Origin: Blastomussa wellsi
Lineage: Eukaryota > Cnidaria > Anthozoa > Scleractinia > Plerogyridae
Assembly (NCBI GenBank): GCA_947652115.1
Contig: OX393569.1
Span: 8,466,139-8,530,138 of the forward strand
DNA length: 64,000 nt
Direction: 5' to 3'
The notes beneath the pieces are model-generated. The model saw only the letters and a list, made by a program, of their open reading frames with translations. It had not been told where the DNA came from and did no database searches. Of the stretch, positions 33,401-45,400 are shown piece by piece; position 1 is the stretch's first letter, and the number at the start of each line of letters is the position of its first letter. Made by a program: the position numbers and the translations under genes.

Positions 33401-36400
33401 TTCAGGTGTGTGCGTTATTCTAAACTTCAGATATTCGTCGAAATGTCTCGCACAAATTTACAGAGCCTAGTATGGAGCCGCCACATTGGTGTACCTCAGT
33501 GGAACACCAACATGGTGGTCGGAAATAGTGTAAACATCTGGAGTTTACTTTGGTTATCTAGGAGACTGACTACCTGTTTTCAACAAGCAAATGTTCATAT
33601 AAACACTTTTCCTAACACTTAAATTCTCAAATGGCTAAATCTCGCGAGATAAGTATGTGCTTTTCGACATACACGATCGTAACTGTATGTCACGCACCGC
33701 CATAACTCTGAAATTCAAATTGCGCTAGTTTCCAAACGAAGGACGCTGTTGAGCTGAAAACTTGTATGGAGATATAAATTTAGCACCTCTTATGCCTGAT
33801 GAGAATAAAAAGTCTGGTGGCTCTTTGGTTTTGGATTTTAGAATTTGATGACGTCACGTGAAAACGCTCTATCTATAGAGCGGGTGCTGGAGACACCCAA
33901 GAACAGTTTTGTTTAAATAGAAACGTTATGAATAACTCTAAATAAGACCAACGCTGGTAAGAACATAAGTTAACGAATAAGTTAATTACAAATATTACAT
34001 GTAAAAATAATAATCATGCTTCGTACACGGCCGGGCACCACGGGACAATGCAGACTATTGTATATAACGTGCGATGTAAAGCGACACCATAGTAAACTAT
34101 TAAAAACAACAGCAAAACACGTTTGTTTGTACTTTATTCGCAGAACTGCGCAGCCAGGGCACCACGGATTCTTTTTAATACCCCCAAAAAATCCCAACTC
34201 AAATCAAGCTATCCAAAAAAATCCCGGAATCGAAAATTTCAAACCCAAAAAAATCCTTCGATCATCCCCGTCACTTGAAATCCCGAGTACCCCTCCTGGG
34301 TTAAAACCTTCTGTTATGCTTACTTGTGTTGAGTATTCCAGTGATGAACTGTTCTCGAGTTAGTTTACCATCTCGATCGTGATCCATGCGGCGGAAGATA
34401 TCGAGAACGCGTGACTTGCTGTCACGCAGCCACTTGTTAAACTGTGTGCAAACAACACAAAATCACGATCAGAACACTGCAAATGTGAAAACAGAAGCTA
34501 TCCACGCACGTACGCATGTTACGTGGCTGAAAGTTAAAGTTTGTGCCTCTGTAGGACCGTGGATGAGATGCTAATTCATTTCAAGTTACCCACTGCATTT
34601 GCGCAAATTGTGTTAACAGTTCTCTGGTACCCATTTAAAATCTCGGATAAACAGAGTAAGGCACTGCGAGAGTGAAGTGTTTTGCCTTAAAGACAGCAAA
34701 AGGAACCCAGGGGTGAGCCTGGATCTGATCAAGAGTCCAATGCGGTAATCAGTAAGCTACCGCGCACATCATCAGCTAGAACGTACAAGATATGCTGAAG
34801 TCTATCTGATGTTCCTTTGGAGTTTACAATGTTGACGGAAATGTAGCGAGATTTCATGCTTTGTTACCGCGTTAGAAATCTTACCCTATTTTTCCACTCG
34901 TTGAAGTCGAACTTCGCCGAGGCACGTCTCTGGAGAAAAATAAAATAGACAAGTCATAACGGTGACGAGAAGCGATAAGACACAAGAAAATATCGAAAGG
35001 GGCCAACGCACTAAACGACACGGCCTTATAGAAGACTAAAAGAAACAGAATGGGCGCTCTACTTCATACGACCTGAAAGAGATTTTAGCGGTAGTGCGAA
35101 AAATGTTAGGTAACGCGAGTCACACACTCTTGTCATCGCGAATGACTGTCACGCACTACACCGAAATTCTTGGACAATAACCCCTAGTGTACTTACAATA
35201 GCAATCCGCTCCAATTTCTCCTGAAGACGTCGCAGTCTTTCCATCGAAAGGAGCCACAAATGCTGCCATCGTTTGGACAAGTGCAGCAAAGCTGGATGGT
35301 TTTTATCAAGCGTGGCAGAACCTGACCGCGTGAACGAGGAGCCTGGGCTGGTCAACTTGTCACGTGATCGTTCCCTTGTGAAGGAGGATGCCGGGCTGGC
35401 CAGTTTCGGTATCCTACTGCTCGGGCGGCGACCTTGCTTGTGCTCCGGAGTGACCTGCGCTTGTACCGGTGAAGCGGAAGAAGTTGGAACGACAGAGCCG
35501 CGGCGCTTGACTGACTTGGTGAGTCTATCGTAGGTCGGTTGTTTTTTGGCCATTTCCTCTTGGAATCCCTTGTGATCTTCCAATAGCTTCATGACTTGTT
35601 CGTAGTCGTCGTCCGGTATCGGTTCGCTCTCCTTCTCGATCAGTATTTCTTCCTTCTCTCCGATCCATTTCAGCAGTTCCTCCATCATACTCTGTTCCTC
35701 TGTCAGTTTGGCTTGTTCTTCCTCTAAACGTGTCAGTCGTTGAACTGACCACTTGCGCACCTGAAAATCCGCCAGCCCGTTAGGCAACGATCTTAGAGCA
35801 TTTCTGGCATCATATAAACTCATTTCCTTATTATTTAAAACAAAGCCAAATAACAAATTACAGTAAAATGCTAAAACCAGCTAACAAGGAAACAAAAAAT
35901 TGCACAACGCTAAATTCACATAGTAAAGTCGATGCCAACTTGTTGTTAACGCAAAAATAAATCACTGCACGAGACAGGATAAAGCAGATTTAAATTCTCT
36001 ATGGAAGCCTGTTCCTGTGCGATCAAAACATATTGAACTGGAAAAACAATCCGATAAAAACAAGTCGCAAGCATCACAAATGCCTGCAGTATGGTTAAGT
36101 GTTCCACCAAGTGATTCCCCGTTTCCAGCACCGTTTAATTAGTAAAGCCGTCGTTAGCAAAACCCTGATTGCTGAACATTTCCGCCCCGCATCCTCGGAA
36201 GTGTTTAAGCTGTCACGGCAAAGCGCAGGCAAAACTATCATACAGGCCTAAAGATATAATGGAGACAGTCACCTCGTCCCAGCGTTTCTTGAGTTTTGCA
36301 ATCCACTGCTGAATAATCTGCAGAGCGCTGGGATGACAGAAGCGCGCTATCACCTGACCCTTCTTGATTGCTGATTGAACATTCACTTCCTCTGCCATCA

Positions 36401-39400
36401 AGTCTTCATGGAAAGTCTGCAGTGAAAACCAGCCAGTTTAAATGATAACGTATTACAAACTTTAAATCTTACCAAGTCAAGAAGAAAATACAGTGCAACT
36501 GAATGCGAACTTAGACGAAAGCCCAAAAATCGCTGTGAAAGTCTGATATTCAAACCTATTACACTTGCGCCTCCAATAAAAAAGTCGCACTGTTCGCAAA
36601 ATTAGAATAGCTCGGAACAAACCAAAGGCATAGTGAGAAGTCACATTGTCTCATTTACCTTGTGTTCCGTCAGCTGCTCGCTAATAGTTTCCAGGTCATC
36701 GGCAATAGGACCCAGTCCCCTGAGCGTATCTTCGAAGTCCTTCAGTATGCGTAACTCGGTCTTCACACCAGTATCGAACTCTTTCGCCAAAACCAGGGCG
36801 TTCTCGAGTCTGCAGAAAGAATCGAAGCAAAGCTAAAGTAAGCCGACATGGTAGACGTGAATACTTTCCAACCCTGCTAGTAACTGTAAATGAAAGCAGT
36901 CTCTGTTTTCGAGCTGCTTTATCATGTTCTCAAAATTCTGTTACCTGTCTTGTTTCGTAGAGGACAACGCAATGATAGCTTCCCAGCGCACGCGCAAGTC
37001 CTCAAGTCTTTCTTCCAGTTTCTGCGGATCCTCGACTTTGTTTTCGTCCACCATTGTTCTGCCTGCATTCATCACAGAGTCATAGTTCGCTTGGCGGCGG
37101 CCAAGCTCACGTTGGAACGTCTACGAAATAACAGGGAAATTGATCGATATTCTTTTATTCTTTCGTCATGTAACAGATAAATAACAAACATGTTGCCTCA
37201 CCTTGTGATTGTCAATCAAGATCTGCACAGTTTCCGGATCACCCATGACGGCAGTCTCCGTCGAGAGACTGGGTTCCACTGCACTGAGCCAATCAAGCAG
37301 AGACTGCAAAGCATCTTGGAACATGCCAGTGAAGAGAAGCGCTTCCTCAAGCTTTTGTTGTCTGAAAAGAATAAACAGGTATTACTAACCACGATAACCT
37401 ACTTCCACAAGCAAAATATCACGGAAAAAATTAGGGACAGAGGCTTCATGGTATATTTTTGAAAATTTTCCACGCCATGCACGATGTTTTCAACAATTCT
37501 TAGACTTTTCAAATGTCAGATCAGTTACCACGTACCTCTCGACTGACAGTGCACAGATGGCATCCCATCGTGCCTTGAGGTCAGCTATCTTGCCTTCGAT
37601 TGTGATAGCATCATCGTCTGGACTCTTGTCCATCAATACTTTGCCTGTCTTGATTGTGCCATCCATTGACGTTTGATTGGCACCCAACATGGATTGGAAC
37701 TCCTGAAAAACAGACAAACAATTTGTCATTAAAACGTGAAGAAAACAAGCCTCGACTCAAGGAGCGCATGAAACATGAACCGCGATGTGCAGCTGTCGAG
37801 TGGACTTGGCTAAAAGGACAGAAAACGTTGACACCAACCTTGTGTTTTTTGAGTTGCGCCCTCAAGTGAGCTGGATCTACCCCGATCGGCTCTTCATCTT
37901 TAAGGCCTTGCTCAGCTTCATCCAACATCTCCATCAACTCCTCGGCGCCCTTGAAGAACTTCTGCGACAGCTTGTAATTTTCGTCCAGATTTTTCCTTCT
38001 GCCTGAAGACAGATCAAGCAGTTCCTTCCAGCGAGCCTCCAGTTCAGTGACAGTTACGTCGATATAAGCCACGTCCTCTTGCAAGCACACATCAGTAATC
38101 TTATACGACAGGATCTTGAGCTGTCTGAATGGTTCACGGTGAGCATCGATGTCGTCTTTGAGATCCTGCGAAGGACGAACGGTTGACGAGGAAAGATTAG
38201 AATACATTGAGTCACAAAAGACCTAAGCATAATCGATGTATCCACACATTTGTATGTATCTATATTTGTATTGTGAAGTAGCGCAACCTTTGCCTTTCCG
38301 AGAATCGGAGCGCCGAAAAATAAAATCTTTATCATTTTCCTCGATATTTACACTAAAATAAACACTTTTTGGTAATGTTTTGACTACAGAGCTGAATATA
38401 ATATGACTTGGCGTCGAACAGAAATCTCAATAGTCGGCCACGAGATAGGCAGACAAATTTGCAGTTGCATAGCAAGATGATGGCTTTCAAGATGCTAAAA
38501 TTAAAGTACTCTTCGAGCTGCATAAGAGGAGTCGTTATTTAAGAGGTTCGCCGTGGACGTGGTGTCAAGTTATGTTCACAAACCAACAGCAAAGCAAGAG
38601 ATTTGGTCACAATTTCGTACCTTATATTCCTTCCGTTGTTCTTCCAAAATATGCAATATGGAGCTGACATGGTCAAGGGAGACTATCTGGTCATGAACCT
38701 GTGTGAGCCACGAGTCCATGTTGGTCAGCTGTCTCTCTAATTCCTCCGCATTCTTTAGCGCGTCATCCAGTTTTTGACCCTCCTCTTCAGCTTTGGTGCT
38801 CACTTGTTCCCAGGCTTCCTTCACTTCATCTAACTGCCTGTTAAGCGACGCTGCTGTGGTTGGGTCGCTGTTATCAATCATGGCTCGTACAGCTTCGGTG
38901 ATTCGTTCGTAGGTTTCTTTACGTTTCTCTAGCACGCCCAAGAAGTCCTGTGGATCGAAGCGATCAATGACATTGAGACAGGACAAATGCAAATTATACA
39001 AAGACATGTACAACCCACCAAAGGGATTCCTAACAACGATTTGTATTGTAACTTGTTTGCAGAAAACTGAATGGTATGTCACTCCATGTGAAAAAGCCAA
39101 CATTCTGGAGAAAACTCACAGTACAACATATAACCAGTTGGACCGCTCCACAGGCCACTTCGTATGGAAAACCGTCTCGATGTTAACTTCTCCTTCAATT
39201 TTAAACGAGTTACGTCACGGTTTATCCATCTTGAAAATTTTACCCTAAACGTTTCAAATTCGTCATCTGCAATCCATGCTAATCGTCTCCATTCAAAACT
39301 ATCCTCATTCCGTTTTGGTTCATTCTTTCCTCTAATGTGTTTCTCTTTCTTTCTATTTAAAGGCAATTCTCTTTGACGCTAAAAATGACTAAGCTGAAGA

Positions 39401-42400
39401 CGAAATACATTTTCAAAGCTGTATGGACTCGAGGCTACCAAATGACCTAGAAACAAAGCAATGAATTGGATTAAAAACAAACAAACAATCAAACCTTATG
39501 CTTGGCGAGTTGATTTCGCGCGCTCTCGGGTCGGCCTCCGATCTGTCTCCTGGAATAAAGGAAGTCACGTGATTCATTCAACCAAGTCCGAAGTTCCTTC
39601 ATTTGATCCATGACGTCATGCGAGGCGCTCAGCGCAGCTTCCAGCTCGGCATCCAGGCGTGATGCCTTGTCCAGCACCTCCTGCCAGCCATCCTGTAGCT
39701 CCGTCACCTTGGCCTGCAGGGCGCCGCTGTCCAGCTTACTGTCTCCGTTCTCCATCAAGAGAGAGGACGCAGCGCGTGACACTGACTCCACGGAAGGTTC
39801 GTGTGCGAGGATGTCATTGTGAAGAATCTGCCAAACATACAACAAAGAAAATATTTCATTCATTTTACAGTCCAGCCTACTTTTTTTTAATTCAGTCCTG
39901 TGAGTGTCTGATGCTTTTGCCGTGGCATTATTTTGTTTTCAATGTAGTGAAATGTAGCTCACATCCGCATTCAAATTGTTCGAGACGTATAGAATGCCGA
40001 GGGCGATGCAAATCTCACCTTGTGTTTTGCTTTCTCCACTTCAATAAACTTGACATCTCCCTGAACGTTCTTGGCTAGCTGTTCGTCTAGAGTGTCATTG
40101 GTCCGCTTCACCCAAACCAGCAGCTCTTCTAACGCCAGTTGGAACTGCCCTAGCTGTAAGAGAGCTTCTTCAATAGTCTGCTGCCTCTCGCTGGAGTGTA
40201 CGCACAAGTCATCCCATCGGGCATTCATGTCCTCCAGTTGTGTTGTAATCAACTCCGAGTCTTCAGAGCGACACTGCTCGCTCAGCATTGTACCTTTCTG
40301 GTTGACTGAAGTTACATCGCTTTGCAGTGGAGTCAGTTCCTTTTGAAAGGCCTGTAACAGGAATTATTTATTTATTTATTTATTTCTATCACTTGATTAT
40401 AGTAGCAGATACAAGGTCAAGGCAATGCCTTTAGGTTTGCTCAACTACATTCAGGGCATGCCACTCAAACAACAGGAAAAATGTTTAACTAGAAATAAAC
40501 AACAACAATCAAGAGTTTCAACTTTCAGGAGGTTGGCCGGTTGTTGTATAAATCTACCTAGTGGTATGTGGAACGGCTTTGAGCAAGGAAACCGACAAGC
40601 ACAACCACCAATCAACTACGCTGCTTAAAAATTTTCAACGACGAATTGAACAATTTTACTGCTCTTTGTCTTTGATGTTAACGTACTTAAAACAAGCGTT
40701 GAAATATTAGATTTCATTAGTTTTGGCTTTCCTGAAGGGGCTTGGTCCGAGTTCGAATGATCACAGACTTAAAGAACAAAACAGCTACCTTCTGCTCTTC
40801 AAGTTGTTCTTTGACGATATCCAGCTCAGTCCCCACAGGCGGCTGCTCGGCCAGCCTCTGTTCCAGTTCAGTCAGCTTTGCCAGCAAAGGGTCATGGGTG
40901 TTGTGGTACTGAGTGGCCGTTTTCTTGACAGCGTCCATATCAGTTTCTCTCTTGTTCCACGTCTTCTCGATGTCTGCCCATTGCGAGGTGATCTGCGCGA
41001 GTTCTGTTTGTACCAACTGCTTGTCGCTGGAACTGCAGTGCGCTACCAGAACAGGGCTGGCCTCGCACAACACATTCACTGCTTCGCTGTGCGCATCTAG
41101 TTCCGTACGAAGTTCCTACGCAACGACAAAATCGCATGAAATTATTAGTCTGCATATGAGCCTTGTGGCCTATCAGGCGTTCTACCCCCCAGGATGGTGC
41201 ACATTAAAGTTTGTTTTTCTGACAAACTGTAACGTACTTGCTAACCACGTGAAGCTTAATAAAGGTTATTAAGTACGATTGACCAGGACAATTTTTGACT
41301 CAGTAACTTGTCAACGAAACGCATTTTTACAGTTGTGAAGACATCGGCGATTCCTGACACGCCATGTATGTCGCGGGATATCTGTTACGAACAGATGACG
41401 GATAAAAAGGATGTCATGTCTGTCTGTGGACATGGTGACAAATCGTTGAATAAAATAGATCTGAAGGTTCTCACCTGGTGATCATGAATCTGCTCTTCCA
41501 GTACTTCTAGGTCAGCAGCAGGGAGCTCCTCTGAGTCCAGATGATCCTGCACGTCCTTGAGAATGTGCTTGATTTCATCCAAGCCCGTCCAAAACTTGTC
41601 CCCAGCATCAAGGGCCTGTTCAAGAGCTTTTAGCCTGTCGTCGTACAAGGTTTGTGTATCGGTTGCCAGCGTAGAAACTTTGCTCATTTTGTCTTTCATG
41701 AGCAGTGACGTTTTGGAATCTGGATTGGCATTCACAAGAGCGGTCACCAACGGCCTGACTTCCTCAACCTGCTCCTTCTCAGGATCAAACTCAATCTGAA
41801 GTCCCTTAAAGCAAACGAACTAGAACGATTAATTTGGTCGCTAAAAATGCTGATACGCAATACGTACACGGGAATGATCAGATTTCACCGTTTTTGAACA
41901 TATTCACTGTCTTTTTCAAAGTAACTCGTGTTTTCCTGTCGTTGCCGTCCAAAATTGCAGGGGGTAATTTAAATTTGCAGCAAAGAAAATAATTTGCAAT
42001 GCAACATCAATCTTAAAAGATATAAAGATGTTGAACAAGCGTGAAAGTAAGTGGCTAACGGATACAGTGAAGAAAAATGAAGAGAGTCGCTGGCAGTCTA
42101 ACGTTTGTCGAAGACTGCGGCATTAAATCTCTTTTATTCTGCGTTTACTGACAGCAAGGGTGGTGCCATCTCTTTTACTCAGAGTTTGTTTCACCCAGAG
42201 CCTTTAATCAATGCCATACCTTCATCTCTTCAATCTGTTTACGGATTTTCTCCGGTTGAACGCTGATAGGTTTTAGATTTCCGAACTCCTCTTTTCTTCT
42301 TTCCAACACAGCCTGCAGTTCGTCCAGTCTATTCTGTAACTCTTCTTCTTGCGCTAGAGTCATGCCGATCTTTATTCCACGTTCCTCTGTCTGCCTCTGC

Positions 42401-45400
42401 AGCCGTTCATAGCGCTCCATACAAGTCGCCACTTTCTCTTGAACTGAACTGGATCCCTCGCCTGGACCACTCAATTTGATCAGATCGTTTCCTGTTTCTT
42501 CCAAATTACCGATCAGAACTTTCAAGGCAGTAATGCCTTCCTGGATTGACTAAAAATTATAACAAATAGGAAAAAATCGTTATTTACAAAGAAAGTTGAT
42601 CACAGGAATCCGTTATATGGAGATTGGGTAACAGATGTTCTTCTGTGCTCGTCACGCAACATTTCGGGAAGATTGCGTTACAAACCAGAATAACGTCATG
42701 GGTGACGTAACACGGAAACTGAATCAGCAGTTTGTCTTAATAACTGAACGTGGTTCCTCATCTCTACTTTCATTATGTTTTTTCTTTCTCGTTTAAAAAT
42801 ATGACTTAAATATACCCGTGCTACGTGGTATAGCGCTTCAAGATAGATTAATAAACAGGTTTACCTTGATTCTCTCTTGTTGAAGCTCTGCACCTGATCC
42901 ATCCTCAAGCTTACGGAAGTTTTCTTCACAGCGATCTAACCACGTGATCACCTCCTTGTGAATATCTCTGAACTGCTGTGATAGTAAAAGAGCTTCCACT
43001 AGCGAGGCTTGTCGAGCCGATGTTTCACCCTTCACATTCTGATAGCGCGTCTTGATGTTTTCAAGATCTTCTTTCACTGCCTGTTGCTCGTCGTCTTGTA
43101 GCACTGGGATCAGAGCTTCACCGTTCTCACACACGGACTTCATGGGTTTCTCATGCGCTGCCACGTCTGCGTTGAGGGCCTGGGAACGAAAAAACAAGAA
43201 TGTTTGATTAAGAGTAAATAAGGTGGCAGAGAGGTACATTCCTAGTCCAGGCTTTGGGATATGTCAATTCCACTAAAGTTTTTTATCATTGCTTTTGGAA
43301 CGGAAGAATGTCCACCGAGAAGTCCGTATAAAGGCCAGTTTCGATCTCATGTTTGGAGTTGGATAGAAAAAAGATTTCCCTTTTAATGGAGGATTTAATG
43401 TAGTTAAAATGACTTTCAAACACAAGGGAAATGGTATGTTGCGGAAGTAACGAGAAACAAATTTCCGTTCTAGAGCAATTCTATAAATACCTTTTGTGGA
43501 ATTGACGTATCTCAGACAATGCCTTCAGTGTCTCTCTCTTCTTCGTTTGATACAACAATGGTCAATGCGAGAGGAGTTAGTAGAATATTGACAGAAATGT
43601 TCCTTAAACGAACGCGCAGCGTTTCCTTCAGCCCGTCAGCTTAATCCTGATTTTACGGTCAAACACGACTTTCAGTTTCATCAAGATTACACTTAACAAA
43701 ATGCAGCGAGGAGGATAACACCGGTTTTGGATCGTACTTTTATTAACAAACATTACATGGAGCAACACATCTGATCATGAAACCAGTATAGAGTCATCTA
43801 TCTCTTAGCAGGCACCTCTATACGACGGACAACTTTTGTTTGTCCCTGTGAACCGTTTTTTACGTCATTTTACCGTATCTAAACTCCCAATAAGCCAGAC
43901 ACCTCTCTAAGAAGGACATTTGGTGACCGTCTTACAGAACGTTGACTGGTTCATTTTCATAGCAATTAGTCCTTTTAAGTTTCAGGTTTTTGTTTCCTAG
44001 AACACTAAACTCGTAACAATCTAAAGTACCAATAACATCGACAAGAAATTTGACAAAAAGATCGCAAAAGAGCGTTGCGACAAAAATTCCCAGACGCTCA
44101 TAAGTAGTTCCCCTTCCCTCTCAAACTCCGTACAATAACTAAACGTTTTTTCTTTCTCTTTCAGCGATGTGTATTTTAATGGCTGAATGTCATGGACGTG
44201 AACCTGATCAATATAACTTCACCCTCCAAGCAAGGCCACTTACCGCCTGTTCTCCCAGCTGTTGTTTAACTTTCTCTGGTTCTACGCCCACGGGCTCCAT
44301 GTTGGCTAGCGTCCCTTCTGTCGCCGTCAGCCATGTTTTTAGCTCGTTCACTTCAAGCTGGAAGCTATCAACACGCGCCTGAGATGAAAACAACTTCTTA
44401 GCCAGCTTGTCCACCTCTGCTTGTAAAGAATTCCATTTTTCATCGACCTCGCTCAAGGCTTGATCTACTTTCGGCTTTTCGTCGTCGATGAGATATTTCT
44501 TGAGGTTTTCAGCCATCTCTTTACAGGAAGATAACTCTGGTTCTTTACCTGCTAAGGCTTGTTGGATATCCTGCAACACGAGAATGGCATATAGCTTGGT
44601 AAATTAACAAGACATTTTATAAAATCTTGTATGTAACATGAACGAACTGTCAAGTAACATGAACGAACTGTCAAGTTGCTCCCAAGACAAGATTGAGAAT
44701 GCCAATTCTGAATTCTGGGCGTTTACCGTTTGTAATGAAGAACAAGAACTTTCTTTTGAAACGGAAACCCGAATAGGAAAGATCATTCCAGTTAGACGTT
44801 TAAAAACACGTATTTCTAGTTTCCTATTCTAACCAAAATGATCACAAAATCCCGGAACCATACACCTTAATCCAAAATGGCTATCATCTTAATATTCTTT
44901 TGTTGGTATTCAAATTAGCCCTTCTTACTTTGTTTTTAAGCGCAAAAATCAAAAAATATTGTATCTTGAACGAGACAACAAGGGCTAATTTGAATTCAAA
45001 AAAAATAATGTTAAACATGTAAGCCATTTTGGAATCAAAGGTGTATTCGTCAAATCATACTCGCCCCATGCCTCTTGCAAGAATTTAGAACTACCACTAA
45101 AGCAATTACACTCTGTCGTCATTCGGACACTGACAGTTTTTTTTTTTCGTGCAAATGATAAACGCCCCCGGCTTCTTGTTTACATGGGAGAATTCTTGAG
45201 TATTTTTATAAACCCTCGCTTGCGGCTCGTCCAAACCTCCTATCGCTTTGCCTTCAGGTTATTTTCCATTCAAAAGTCATGACCGACATCGCTTTGACTA
45301 AAGGACAAAACCCTTTATCACGAACCTTAAGTGTCTCTTGCTGCACACTTTCGCTTTCGTCTTTGGCCGCTTCAAGTTTACTTGCAGACTCGTCACACCA

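Larger units (their letters stand above)
32521..34441 (-). other. MACF1: EF-hand pair exons
   Basis: Exons 34324-34441 and 32521-32627. The first hand is [19 protein letters not shown]: the loop has Asp at positions 1, 3 and 5 and Gly at 6, but position 12 is Gln instead of Glu. The second is [15 protein letters not shown]. Here the loop is two residues shorter than the canonical twelve (vertebrate FDRDGDGYIDYYEF) and begins with Glu. Flanking residues match MACF1 (FPT..EM..VA). The intron between is filled with transposons. Confidence 0.9.

Noticed and set aside
36890..37462. Plus-strand ORFs opposite the spectraplakin rod
   Set aside because: They overlap minus-strand exons in antisense and have no domain; many similar shadows exist along the gene and were left out.
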